From an uncultured Peptococcaceae bacterium (GTDB lineage: Bacteria > Bacillota > Peptococcia > Peptococcales > Peptococcaceae), in assembly GCA_938044045.1 (NCBI GenBank), contig CALIQN010000023.1:1-41436 (forward strand): a stretch of DNA of 41,436 bases, given 5' to 3'. A program made the position numbers and the translations under genes. The notes below the pieces were generated by a model that did no database searches, was not told the DNA's origin, and saw nothing but the letters and a program-made list of their open reading frames with translations. This document shows, piece by piece, positions 7,859-16,756 of the stretch. How positions within the stretch are numbered: the stretch's first letter is position 1; each line of letters begins with the position of its first letter.

Positions 7859-9229
7859 ATGAAGATAGTCATCGTTGGTGCCGGTAAGGTAGGGCGACAT
7901 ATCGCTCAGGATTTAGGAAATGAGGGTCACGATGTTATCATCATTGATAAGAGTGAAGCCATCTTAAATGCAGTGATGTCGGAACTTGATGTCTCTACTT
8001 TGACAGGCAGTGGCACAGATTATGACGTATTAAAAGAGGTTGGTTGTGAGGATTGCGAAATTTTTATTGCTGTTACCAACCAAGATGAGACCAATATTAT
8101 TTCTGCTCTTTTTGCCAAGCAATTGGGGGCGCAAAATATCATTGCCCGTGTGCGCATGCCGGAGTATGCTAAACATATGGACTTTTTAACCCAAAATTTA
8201 GGTATCCATATGGCACTTAATCCAGAGCAGGCAGCAGCAGAACAAATGGCAATGCTTTTGCGTTATCCTACAGCCATTGAAGTCAATGTCTTTGGTCAAA
8301 GGCAGATCAAGCTTGTTGCCATAAGAATTCACGAAAAATCACCTTTTGCCAATCAAGCGCTCTATCAGCTGAATAAACTTGTAGATGAATTTGTTTTGGT
8401 GGGCTTAATCAAAAGAGAGGATAAGACCCTTATCCCAAATGGTCAATTTGTGATCCAAGCAGGGGATGTTGTTTATATCACAGGGACAGATAAGGCGATA
8501 GACTATTTTTATAAAAAGAGTGGTAACTATAAAAAGACAGCCAGATCCATCTTACTCATTGGTGGGGGACGTATCAGCTACTATCTTATCATGGCGTTGC
8601 AAAACACCAATATTGACATCAAGGTCATCGAGCTAGAGCGGAACACAGCGAGAATGCTGGCCGATCGTTTCCCGCATATTACAGTTATCTGGGCAGATGG
8701 CACCGATCAGAAACTTTTGACCGATGAGCATATTTCAAGCTTTAATGCGGTTGCTGCCTTGACCGGTGTTGATGAGGAAAATATTCTTATCTCACTTTTT
8801 GCCGAAAAGATAGGTATTAGCAAGGTGATTACCAAGATTAATCGTGTGGCGCTCTTAGAAATTTTAGGTGAGGAACAGCTAGACTCTGTGGTGACACCAA
8901 AATCCATTATTGCTGACAAGATTGTTGGGGAAATTCGAGCAATTGCCAATTCCGGTATGTCGCCGATTAATATGCTCTATCGTATCGGGGAAGAAGTGGA
9001 AGTCGGGCAATTTAAGATAGAGCAAAAGAGTCATTTCACTAATGTTCCTTTAAAAGATTTATCCATCAAAGAAGAAACCTTGATTCTTTTTATTTTTCGT
9101 CAAGGTAAGGTTGTCTTTCCAACGGGTAATGATGTCCTTTTGGTAGGGGATGAAATAGGGGTGCTCATGCGTGCAGGGCATCTTGCTATCCTAGATGGTA
9201 TTTTTTTACGGAGTGAGCATCATGAATAG
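7859..9229 (+). CDS. trkA: Trk potassium uptake NAD-binding regulatory subunit TrkA
   Basis: TrkA is the cytosolic gating ring subunit that binds nucleotides and controls the TrkH potassium channel. The 456-aa length fits the full, duplicated form: two RCK_N Rossmann domains, the first starting IVGAGKVGRHIA and ending VIIIDK, the second starting LLIGGGRISYYL near residue 235, each followed by an RCK_C domain. ATG 7859 has GGGAGG upstream. It ends inside the start region of trkH (8-base overlap), as usual for the pair. Confidence 0.95.
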   Translation: MKIVIVGAGKVGRHIAQDLGNEGHDVIIIDKSEAILNAVMSELDVSTLTGSGTDYDVLKEVGCEDCEIFIAVTNQDETNIISALFAKQLGAQNIIARVRMPEYAKHMDFLTQNLGIHMALNPEQAAAEQMAMLLRYPTAIEVNVFGQRQIKLVAIRIHEKSPFANQALYQLNKLVDEFVLVGLIKREDKTLIPNGQFVIQAGDVVYITGTDKAIDYFYKKSGNYKKTARSILLIGGGRISYYLIMALQNTNIDIKVIELERNTARMLADRFPHITVIWADGTDQKLLTDEHISSFNAVAALTGVDEENILISLFAEKIGISKVITKINRVALLEILGEEQLDSVVTPKSIIADKIVGEIRAIANSGMSPINMLYRIGEEVEVGQFKIEQKSHFTNVPLKDLSIKEETLILFIFRQGKVVFPTGNDVLLVGDEIGVLMRAGHLAILDGIFLRSEHHE

Positions 9230-10667
9230 AAAGATTATTACTTATACCTTAGGGAAAATGCTCATTATTTATGCCATGATTTTGATAGTGCCCCTGATAA
9301 TAGCCCTAGGGTATTGGGAAGTCAAATCCGTCGGTGCCTTTTTTATCACCATGATTTTGACCTTAAGCTTGGGTCTTTTTTTAAAGCGTAAAAAGCCAAA
9401 GAGCAAAACTTTTACCACTCAAGAGGGGGTTTTAACCACAGCACTAATCTGGTTTACCTTGATCCTTTTAGGGACTTTGCCTTTTTATCTTTCTGGTGCC
9501 ATTCCATCTTTTACCGATGCTTTTTTTGAAGCCACTTCAGGCTTTACGACGACAGGGTCGACAATCCTAAGAGATGTGGAGGCCTTGCCTCGCGCCATGC
9601 TTTTTTGGCGAGGCATGACCCACTTTTTGGGTGGAATTGGGGTCTTGGTTTTTGCCTTTGCCATTCTTTCCGAAAGCGGCAATGAAGGCTACTATCTTTT
9701 GAAGTCTGAGATGACAGGCTCAACCTTTGGGAAATTGGTCAGTCGACTCAAGCATACTGCTATTATTTTATGCATCATTTATTGCTTGATGGCGGTTGTC
9801 CTCTTAATCTTGTTACTCCTTGGTGGGCTCAATTGGTTTGATGCGATTGTTCACACCTTTAGTACAGCGGGTACTGGTGGATTTAGTAGTTATAATGATT
9901 CTATTGCGCACTTTAAGTCGAGCTATGTACACTTTGTGCTTTCCTTTGGGATGCTGGCTTTTAGTATCAACTTTGGTGTTTACTTCTCCATGTGGCGCAA
10001 TAAGGGAAGAGGCTTTTTAAAAAGTGAGGAAGTCAGATTATTTTTAACCATTGTGTGCTTTGCGACAATTTTTATGAGTGCTTATTTGTACAAAGAGGGC
10101 TATGATTGGTTTACTGCCATTAAAAATGGACTCTTTACCACAGCTTCCATTATTTCGACCACAGGCTTTGGCATGGAAGATTTCATGCTTTGGCCACTGA
10201 TTGCCCAACTCGTTGTCTTGGGCTTGATGTTTACTGGTGGTTGTGCGGGTTCAACGGCTGGGGGGTTTAAGATTAGCCGTTTAATTGTGACAGTGCGTGT
10301 AGCGGGAGAATACTTACAGCGAGCCTTTAGTCCAAGACGGATGACCACGATTCGTTTGGATAAAAAGCCTTTAAATGCCAATGATCGCTATGAGATAGGC
10401 GCTTATTTTATCTTATACGTCGTGAGTTTTTGGGTCATTTTTGCCATTATTTGTATTGACAAGTATGATTTTGAAACAACCTTTGCTGCTGTTTTGACGA
10501 CCTTTAACAATATTGGCCCAGGGCTTGGGGAGATCGGTGCTTCTGGTATCTTTGCAGATTTTACCCCACTATCAAAATGGGTGCTTTCCATTGGGATGGT
10601 GGCAGGTCGTTTGGAAATTATACCAGTCTTACTTTTCTTAAATCCTGCTTCATGGCGTGCCAAGTAA
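9222..10667 (+). CDS. trkH: Trk/Ktr potassium transporter membrane subunit TrkH
   Basis: This is the channel-like membrane subunit for K+ uptake. The 481-aa polytopic protein carries four pore-loop segments with their filter glycines: TSGFTTTGST, TFSTAGTGGFSSYND, SIISTTGFGMEDF and NNIGPGLGEIG. The C-terminus has the usual GRLEIIPVLLFLNPASWR ending. I chose ATG 9222 (MNRKIITYTLGKML) with CGGAGTGAG upstream; an in-frame ATG at 9195 adds nine residues but lies inside trkA without a binding site. A terminator follows directly. Confidence 0.95.
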   Translation: MNRKIITYTLGKMLIIYAMILIVPLIIALGYWEVKSVGAFFITMILTLSLGLFLKRKKPKSKTFTTQEGVLTTALIWFTLILLGTLPFYLSGAIPSFTDAFFEATSGFTTTGSTILRDVEALPRAMLFWRGMTHFLGGIGVLVFAFAILSESGNEGYYLLKSEMTGSTFGKLVSRLKHTAIILCIIYCLMAVVLLILLLLGGLNWFDAIVHTFSTAGTGGFSSYNDSIAHFKSSYVHFVLSFGMLAFSINFGVYFSMWRNKGRGFLKSEEVRLFLTIVCFATIFMSAYLYKEGYDWFTAIKNGLFTTASIISTTGFGMEDFMLWPLIAQLVVLGLMFTGGCAGSTAGGFKISRLIVTVRVAGEYLQRAFSPRRMTTIRLDKKPLNANDRYEIGAYFILYVVSFWVIFAIICIDKYDFETTFAAVLTTFNNIGPGLGEIGASGIFADFTPLSKWVLSIGMVAGRLEIIPVLLFLNPASWRAK

Positions 10668-10673
10668 ACAATA

Positions 10674-10720
10674 AAAAAAGACCATAAGGATAGTTTTGCA
10701 CTATCTTCATGGTCTTTTTT
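10674..10720. terminator. bidirectional terminator between trkH and the hydrolase gene
   Basis: The stem GACCAT-AAGGATAG / CTATCTTCATGGTC (one mismatch, one wobble) is flanked by A7 on the left and T6 on the right. It can stop both the trkAH transcript and the convergent hydrolase transcript. Confidence 0.8.
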
Positions 10721-10724
10721 AGTA

Positions 10725-11609
10725 TTATTTGCTATTTCTAGCATTAAGGGTCTGAACTTTTTGGAGATAGTTTTTGACAATCGTTTGATAGTCCTGTGGT
10801 GCCATCAATATGGACATCGCATGACCAGCTTTTGGAATCAAGTGAAGTTCATGGTAGCCCTTGGTTCGTTTTGCCATAGCCTCTGAGTTTTTTGGTAGGA
10901 TGAAAGTATCGTCTGCACCATGGATAAAGAGAATGGGGATAGTATTGTCATCAAGAGCATCAATGGGACGCATTGCCTTTAGGGAATAATGGTAGCGCAC
11001 CTTTCCTGTCAGATTAGCAATATCCACTAAAGTTGTAGGGAGATGGGCATTGGCATAGCCTGTTTTTAAGACATTTTCAATATCAGAAAAACCACAATCT
11101 GCTACCACAAAATCTACCTCTGGCTTGTATTTTAAGCTAGTGATAGTGGTGGCAGCGCCTAAGGATTCTCCATGGAGTCCCAAGGTGGTGAGCTTGGGAT
11201 ATCTTTTTTTGGTATCCTCAATGAGCGCTTTTAAGTCTTGAGCCTCTCTGATACCATAGGTGGTAAAGGTAGGGTCGTTTTCCCCATGTCCTCTAAGATC
11301 ATAGATAATGCAGTTAAAACCAAATTTTAAGTACATTGGTACATACTTCAAAGCACCCATACGATTATCCGTATAGCCGTGAGATAAGATAATATACTTA
11401 TCTGTTTTGGTAGGATTTTCTAAGTATTCGATATGAAGGTCATAATCCTCCAAGCCCTTGATGGTGTAATCTGTTTTTTTAAGCTTTTCGTAAAATGACG
11501 TATCATAATGTTGACTTTGCCAATCAAAAGCTTCCTTTAGGGTTTGCCTTTCTCCAGTCATGATAAAAGAAGGGAGCCAAAAAGCAATACCAAGGCATAG
11601 TAACAGCAC
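10725..11609 (-). CDS. alpha/beta hydrolase, membrane-anchored; start region apparently frameshifted
   Basis: The serine hydrolase shows the nucleophile elbow GLHGESLGAA, ILSHGYTDNR (oxyanion strand), DLRGHGEN and the late HGADDTFI and PKAGHAM, giving a Ser-Asp-His triad. It resembles the extracellular, membrane-anchored YqkD/BAAT-like esterases. The open frame begins at GTG 11609 in the middle of a transmembrane helix. A well-placed ATG at 11656 with AAAGGA seven bases upstream is in another frame. Adding one A to the A6 tract right after that ATG would yield MKKSKLLKILAFILCLVLLL joined to the hydrolase, a perfect signal anchor. So the gene is either frameshifted, phase-variable or carries a sequencing error. 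It is monocistronic. The substrate is unknown. Confidence 0.85.
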   Translation of the reverse strand: MLLLCLGIAFWLPSFIMTGERQTLKEAFDWQSQHYDTSFYEKLKKTDYTIKGLEDYDLHIEYLENPTKTDKYIILSHGYTDNRMGALKYVPMYLKFGFNCIIYDLRGHGENDPTFTTYGIREAQDLKALIEDTKKRYPKLTTLGLHGESLGAATTITSLKYKPEVDFVVADCGFSDIENVLKTGYANAHLPTTLVDIANLTGKVRYHYSLKAMRPIDALDDNTIPILFIHGADDTFILPKNSEAMAKRTKGYHELHLIPKAGHAMSILMAPQDYQTIVKNYLQKVQTLNARNSK

Positions 11610-11744
11610 AAGACAAAGGATAAAGGCGAGGATTTTAAGTAATTTGCTTTTTTCATAAGAATGTCCTTTCAGTGTTGGATGGTGTTAATATACTATACCC
11701 CTTGTGAAAGATTTTTTAAAAAATTGATAAAAGAACGAGCATAT

Positions 11745-11782
11745 AAAAAAGCGATTAGGATAAGTATCCTAATCGCTTTTTA
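11745..11782 (-). terminator. terminator after guaB
   Basis: The perfect stem GCGATTAGGATA / TATCCTAATCGC has A runs on one side and T runs on the other. It lies just past the guaB stop (minus strand). A run of As on the left gives the T tract on that strand. Confidence 0.85.
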
Positions 11783-11790
11783 AACTTAGG

Positions 11791-13305
11791 TTAGATACGA
11801 TTTGAACCGTCAAGGTTGCTATCTTTTTGCATCACATCGTGTGCGCCACCTTCGATAATAGAGGTAGCAGAGACCAAGGTAAGTTTGGCATTCTTTTGTA
11901 AATCTGGAACATTCAATACCCCGACATTACACATGGTGGAGCGAATCTTGCTCAAAGAAAGGTTGACATTGTCTTTGAGTGAACCAGCATAAGGGACATA
12001 GGAGTCGACCCCTTCTTCAAAGGAGAGGGATTTTTTGCCACCCATGTCATAACGTTGCCAGTTGCGTGCTCTAGCAGAGCCTTCGCCCCAGTACTCTTTC
12101 ATGATACTACCACCAATGCGAACTTTATTGGATGGGCTTTCATCAAAGCGAGCAAAGTAGCGTCCGAGCATGACAAAATCGGCACCCATAGCAAGGGCAA
12201 GGGTCATGTGATAGTCATGAACGATACCACCATCAGAACAGATAGGAATATAAATGCCTGTTTCTTCAAAGTAAGCATCTCTTGCTTTGGCAACTTCGAT
12301 AACAGCAGTGGCTTGTCCACGACCAATACCTTTTTGCTCACGGGTGATACAGATAGAGCCACCACCGATACCAACTTTAACAAAGTCTGCACCAGCTTCT
12401 GCTAGATAGCGGAAACCTTCAGCATCAACAACGTTTCCTGCACCGATTTTGACTTCGTCACCATATTTTTCACGAATCCAAGCGAGAGTCTTGCCTTGCC
12501 ATTCACTATAGCCTTCTGAAGAGTCGATAACTAAGACATCAACGCCAGCTTCAACTAAGGCAGGGACACGTTCTTCATAGTCTCTGGTGTTAATCCCTGC
12601 GCCACAAACATAACGTTTGTCATTATCTAAAAGTTCCAAAGGATTGTCTTTGTTGGAGTCGTAGTCTTTTCTAAAAACGAGATAGAGTAGATGTTGGTCC
12701 TTATCAATAATAGGGAGTTGGTTTAATTTATGATCCCAGATAAGATTATTTGCCTCAGGGAGGGTGGTGTTTTCTTCTCCAACGATGAGGCGTTCAAATG
12801 GAGTCATAAATTCTTTGGCTTTCATATCACGTGGTGTGCGTGAAAGACGATAGTCACGACTGGTGACGATACCAAGGAGTTTACCATTTGGTGAGCCGTC
12901 TTCTGTGACTGCCATGGTAGAGTGGCCGGTGGCTTGGCGTAATTCTAAAATTTCTGCCAAGGTGGTTTCTGGTGTGATATTGGAATCACTGGTCACAAAA
13001 CCTGCCTTATAACGTTTTACACGATCGACCATTTCGGCTTGGCTTTCAATAGATTGTGAACCAAAGATAAAGGAGAGCCCTCCTTCTTTTGCTAGGGCGA
13101 TAGCAAGCTTTGTGCCTGAAACTGCCTGCATGACAGCTGAAGTTAAGGGAATATTAAGATGATATTTTGCTTCTTCACCTTTTTTGAAACGCACCAAAGG
13201 GACTTTTAGGCTGACCTTATCAGGGGTACAGTTTGCTGGAGTATAGCCTGGAATAATAAGATACTCACTAAATGTATGGGAGGGTTCATCATAAATAAAT
13301 GCCAT
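11791..13305 (-). CDS. guaB: inosine-5'-monophosphate dehydrogenase
   Basis: IMPDH oxidises IMP to XMP with NAD+, the committed step to GMP. The 504-aa enzyme has a TIM barrel interrupted by a CBS pair (about 95-215). Key features are DSSEG (261-265), the catalytic loop GGGSICITREQKGIGRGQ with Cys319, CSDGG and the flap region near EGVDSYVPYAG. The loop and much of the chain match my memory of the Tritrichomonas foetus enzyme (503 aa, catalytic Cys319) far better than the usual bacterial GPGSICTTR loop. ATG 13305 has AGGAGA upstream; an earlier in-frame start lies inside the preceding gene. It follows the glyoxalase gene by 11 bases, probably in one operon, and a terminator follows. Confidence 0.95.
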   Translation of the reverse strand: MAFIYDEPSHTFSEYLIIPGYTPANCTPDKVSLKVPLVRFKKGEEAKYHLNIPLTSAVMQAVSGTKLAIALAKEGGLSFIFGSQSIESQAEMVDRVKRYKAGFVTSDSNITPETTLAEILELRQATGHSTMAVTEDGSPNGKLLGIVTSRDYRLSRTPRDMKAKEFMTPFERLIVGEENTTLPEANNLIWDHKLNQLPIIDKDQHLLYLVFRKDYDSNKDNPLELLDNDKRYVCGAGINTRDYEERVPALVEAGVDVLVIDSSEGYSEWQGKTLAWIREKYGDEVKIGAGNVVDAEGFRYLAEAGADFVKVGIGGGSICITREQKGIGRGQATAVIEVAKARDAYFEETGIYIPICSDGGIVHDYHMTLALAMGADFVMLGRYFARFDESPSNKVRIGGSIMKEYWGEGSARARNWQRYDMGGKKSLSFEEGVDSYVPYAGSLKDNVNLSLSKIRSTMCNVGVLNVPDLQKNAKLTLVSATSIIEGGAHDVMQKDSNLDGSNRI

Positions 13306-13316
13306 GGCACTGTCTC

Positions 13317-13700
13317 CTAATTTTCTTCCATGTGGTTGGTTGGTAAGATTTCGAGCCAATAACCATCAGGATCACTAATAAAGTAAATGCCCATAGCATC
13401 ATTTTCAAAGCAGACCACTTCCATAGCTCTGTGTTTTTCTAAAGCGCCTTCATAATCATCAACTTCAAAAGCAAGGTGGATTTCATTATCCCCTAGGTTG
13501 TAAGGAGTCGTTTTATCACGAAGCCAAGTAAGTTCAAGGGTGTGTTTAGAGACACCATCACCAAGATAAACAATCGTAAAGCTACCATCCTCACTTTCAA
13601 TACGTCTGACTTCTTTTAAACCTAAAGTATCATTGTAGAAAGCAATAGATTTTTGTAGATCAAAAACATTGATATTGTTGTGTAAAAATGAAAAATGCAT
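13317..13700 (-). CDS. glyoxalase I-like (lactoylglutathione lyase family) protein
   Basis: The 127-aa vicinal-oxygen-chelate protein has two beta-alpha-beta-beta-beta modules. Metal ligands expected from E. coli GloA are all in place: H7, E56 (in HTLELTW), H75 (in EIHLAFEV) and E117 (in YWLEILP). It would convert the methylglyoxal hemithioacetal to S-lactoylglutathione or use another thiol, since many Firmicutes lack glutathione. ATG 13700 follows GGAGTG. It heads a two-gene unit with guaB. Confidence 0.88.
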   Translation of the reverse strand: MHFSFLHNNINVFDLQKSIAFYNDTLGLKEVRRIESEDGSFTIVYLGDGVSKHTLELTWLRDKTTPYNLGDNEIHLAFEVDDYEGALEKHRAMEVVCFENDAMGIYFISDPDGYWLEILPTNHMEEN

Positions 13701-13806
13701 AATACGCCACTCCTTTATCTAAAGTATTTTTAGTATTATAACACACTTGTCAAGGTATAAAGGGGGAAAACTTACAAAAAGGAAAGAGGAAAAATTTTAC
13801 TGTCTA

Positions 13807-13815
13807 TGCTATAAT
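13807..13815 (+). promoter_or_regulatory. extended -10 promoter of dnaB
   Basis: TGCTATAAT gives an extended -10 with no good -35. Transcription would start around 13822, after the ATG at 13814 that would otherwise extend dnaB, which supports the TTG start at 13844. Confidence 0.5.
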
Positions 13816-13843
13816 GACTGGTAAGGCGAAAGGGGGTAAGAGT

Positions 13844-15175
13844 TTGGTCTCAGAGGGTTTACTAAACAATATCGATCCCCAGAGCATTGAGACTGAAGAA
13901 GCGATTTTAGCCTCCATGCTACTGGACAGTCAAGCCGTCATTGCGGTACAAGAGTTTTTGCAAGCGGAAGATTTTTTTGATAAAGCCAATGGGCTGCTTT
14001 ATGGTGCCATGCTGGACTTGGGTGAAATGGGCAGTGCCATTGATATTACAATCTTAGTTGAAAAATTAAGAAAAGATGATTTGTTGGAAAAGGTAGGTGG
14101 TTTATTAAAAATTACCAATATTTCTGGCTTATCACCTAATAGCAGTCATATCAGAGACTATGCCAAGATTGTAAGGGAAAAAGCCATGCTTCGCAGGATT
14201 ATTGCCTTAAACAATCGTGTGACGATGCGTTGTTTTGACAATGAGTCTGTGGAAGTCGTCTTGGAAGAAGCCGAAAAAGGGCTGATGAGAATTTCCAAAG
14301 CTCAAGATGCGACAGGTATTCAGCCTATTGCTGATACGATTGGCGATGTCTTGGAACACTTGGAGATGATTGCCAATAATCCTGATAAATGCACAGGGGT
14401 ACCTTCTGGATTTATTGACTTGGATGCCATTACCAATGGCTGGCAAAATTCAGATTTTATCATTGTGGCAGCACGACCTGCCATGGGGAAAACGGCATTT
14501 TGTCTCAATATGGGTGCCAATGCAGCAATCAGACATCAAAAAAAGGTGCTTATCTTTAGCCTGGAAATGAGTCGAGAACAATTGATTCAAAGGCTAATTT
14601 CATCTGAAACAGGGATCAGACAAGATGTCCTGCGTACAGGTAAGCTCGTACAAGAGGATTGGAAGGCACTTATTACCAAGATAGAGCATCTGTCCAATGC
14701 GGGTATTTATATCGAAGATACGCCTGGGATTTCTGTGCGTGAGCTCCGTGCCAAGGCACACCGTATGGCTCAAGAAGAAGGCTTGGATATGATTATCATC
14801 GACTATTTGCAGTTGATGAGTGGTGGTGCGACGAGTGAAAATAGACAACAAGAAGTGTCTTATATCTCACGCTCCCTAAAGGCACTTGCTAGAGAGCTTA
14901 ATGTGCCTGTGATCGCCCTCTCTCAGCTTTCTAGAACTGTGGAACAGCAAAAGGATAAACGACCTGCACTAAGTCACTTAAGGGAGTCAGGCTCCTTGGA
15001 ACAAGATGCCGATATGGTTTTATTTATCTATCGTGATGAATACTATGATGGGGCAAGTGAGGAGATGGGTATAGCAGAAATTATCATTGCCAAGCACAGA
15101 AATGGGGCGACAGGTACTGTCAAACTTGCCTTTAGAAAAGAAATCACTAAATTTGATAATTTGTTTAGAGAATAA
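13844..15175 (+). CDS. dnaB: replicative DNA helicase DnaB (DnaC of Bacillus)
   Basis: This is the hexameric 5'-3' helicase at the replication fork. The 443-aa protein has the N-terminal DnaB domain (about 10-110), a linker, and a RecA-like domain with Walker A ARPAMGKTA (210-218), Walker B MIIIDYLQLM, the LSQLSRTVEQQKDKRP motif and RESGSLEQDADMV. I chose TTG 13844 because AAGGGGGT lies six bases upstream and because the ATG at 13814 overlaps a promoter -10. The next gene begins 18 bases after the stop. No primase or ssb is nearby. Confidence 0.95.
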   Translation: MVSEGLLNNIDPQSIETEEAILASMLLDSQAVIAVQEFLQAEDFFDKANGLLYGAMLDLGEMGSAIDITILVEKLRKDDLLEKVGGLLKITNISGLSPNSSHIRDYAKIVREKAMLRRIIALNNRVTMRCFDNESVEVVLEEAEKGLMRISKAQDATGIQPIADTIGDVLEHLEMIANNPDKCTGVPSGFIDLDAITNGWQNSDFIIVAARPAMGKTAFCLNMGANAAIRHQKKVLIFSLEMSREQLIQRLISSETGIRQDVLRTGKLVQEDWKALITKIEHLSNAGIYIEDTPGISVRELRAKAHRMAQEEGLDMIIIDYLQLMSGGATSENRQQEVSYISRSLKALARELNVPVIALSQLSRTVEQQKDKRPALSHLRESGSLEQDADMVLFIYRDEYYDGASEEMGIAEIIIAKHRNGATGTVKLAFRKEITKFDNLFRE

Positions 15176-15193
15176 GTAAGAAATAGGTAAAAT

Positions 15194-16756
15194 ATGAGTA
15201 AAGAAAAGAGGATTTATTTTTACGTCTCAAGTGATGTGCATAGTCATATTGTCGTGCCAGAAGGAGCACCTTATGGTTTAGCACGAATTGCCAGTTTTTT
15301 AGCCCATCAGAGAGAAATGGGCAAAAGTATGGTGGTCGTTGATAATGGGGATTATATCCAAGGGACACCACTGGCGAGCTTTATGGCGCTTCGTGCCAAG
15401 CCACCAACCCCAAAACCATTGATAGAGGCATTAAATTTAGCAGGCTATGACTATTTTAACTTAGGTAATCATGAGTTTAATTTTGGACAGGACTACCTTA
15501 AGGAGGCAATCAATCTCTTTAAAGGCAAGGTGCTTTGTGCCAACTGTGTGGACGATAAGGGTGAAGTCGCCCTGGGTCAGCCCTATGACATTATAGAAAA
15601 AGATGGGATAAAAATTGGCCTGATAGGGCTCATTACCTCCCATGTGCCCAAATGGGAACAGCCAGAGTATATCAGTGGCTTGACCTTTCTTGACTCTGTA
15701 GAAACAGCCAAAAAATGGGCGAGAGTCCTAAGACCAGAGGTTGATGCCTTGCTTGTGACCTATCATGGTGGGCCAGACAAGGATTTGACCACAGGAGAAA
15801 AAATAGGGCTAGGCGATAGGGAACATGATGCTCTGCGCTTAATTGATGAAGTAGAGGAGCTAGATGCCATTTTTTGTGGACATCAGCATCGTAGCATCTG
15901 TGCTTTGTACAAGGGCAAACCCTTGCTTTCACCAAATTGGCGAGGGAGCCACTTGTCAGAGCTTGTGCTCATCTTTGAGGATGGTGGCAAGGGCTATCGC
16001 TTAAAAGCCTTAGAACCAAAGCTGATTTCCATGGAAGCCAGTGAAGCAAGTCAAGCGATGCAAAGGCTGATGCAACCTTGGCAAGAAAAAGTCAATACCT
16101 GGTTAGAAAAACCCCTTGGCTATGCCACTAAGGATATGCAAATCAATGATGTGGTCAAGGCTTGTAGCTACAACCATCCTTATTTGGATTTGGTCAATAC
16201 CATCCAGCTGGAAAGCACCAAGGCAGATATTTCGGCAACGAGCTTTTTTGCCCTTGGGGTCAAGGGCTTAGATGGTCATATCTATGTCAAAGATGTCGTC
16301 AATAACTACACTTATAGCAATTCATTAAAGGTTTTAAAAATTACAGGAAGTGACCTAAAAGCTGCCCTTGAACGCTCAGCGAGTTTCTTTGTCGTTTTAG
16401 ATGGACAGTTGGGAATTAGAACATCAACCAAAGGTCGCTTTGTTAGTCTTTATAATTATGATATTTATAAGGGGATTCGCTATACCTTTGACGTCTCCAA
16501 ACCCGTAGGCGAAAGGGTGGTAGAGCTATACTTTAAGGATAAGCCAGTTTCACCAGAAGATGAATTTACCCTTGCTTTAAATAACTATCGTGCCGTTGGT
16601 GGTGGGGATTATACGATGTTTGGCGAAGAAAAAATTATCCGCACCATTGAACAAGATGTGGTGGACTTAATGATTAGTTATATCCAATCCAATTTATATG
16701 TAGAATCTCATCGAGAAAATAATTTTAAGGTAATTGGTTATGAAAATGAAATTTAG
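15194..16756 (+). CDS. 5'-nucleotidase/cyclic phosphodiesterase family metallophosphatase (cytosolic form)
   Basis: The 520-aa two-domain enzyme belongs to the UshA/CpdB/YfkN family. The calcineurin-like N-domain has SSDVHSH (D14, H16), NGDYIQG, GNHEFN, YHGG and GHQHRS; the C-terminal 5'-nucleotidase domain (about 310-510) has YSNSLKVLKITGSDLKAALE and NYRAVGGGDY, which stacks the nucleoside base. Unlike most relatives there is no signal peptide or wall anchor, so it probably acts inside the cell on nucleotides or 2',3'-cyclic nucleotides. The ribosome binding site is poor (TAGGT). The 3' end overlaps the next gene. Confidence 0.88.
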   Translation: MSKEKRIYFYVSSDVHSHIVVPEGAPYGLARIASFLAHQREMGKSMVVVDNGDYIQGTPLASFMALRAKPPTPKPLIEALNLAGYDYFNLGNHEFNFGQDYLKEAINLFKGKVLCANCVDDKGEVALGQPYDIIEKDGIKIGLIGLITSHVPKWEQPEYISGLTFLDSVETAKKWARVLRPEVDALLVTYHGGPDKDLTTGEKIGLGDREHDALRLIDEVEELDAIFCGHQHRSICALYKGKPLLSPNWRGSHLSELVLIFEDGGKGYRLKALEPKLISMEASEASQAMQRLMQPWQEKVNTWLEKPLGYATKDMQINDVVKACSYNHPYLDLVNTIQLESTKADISATSFFALGVKGLDGHIYVKDVVNNYTYSNSLKVLKITGSDLKAALERSASFFVVLDGQLGIRTSTKGRFVSLYNYDIYKGIRYTFDVSKPVGERVVELYFKDKPVSPEDEFTLALNNYRAVGGGDYTMFGEEKIIRTIEQDVVDLMISYIQSNLYVESHRENNFKVIGYENEI

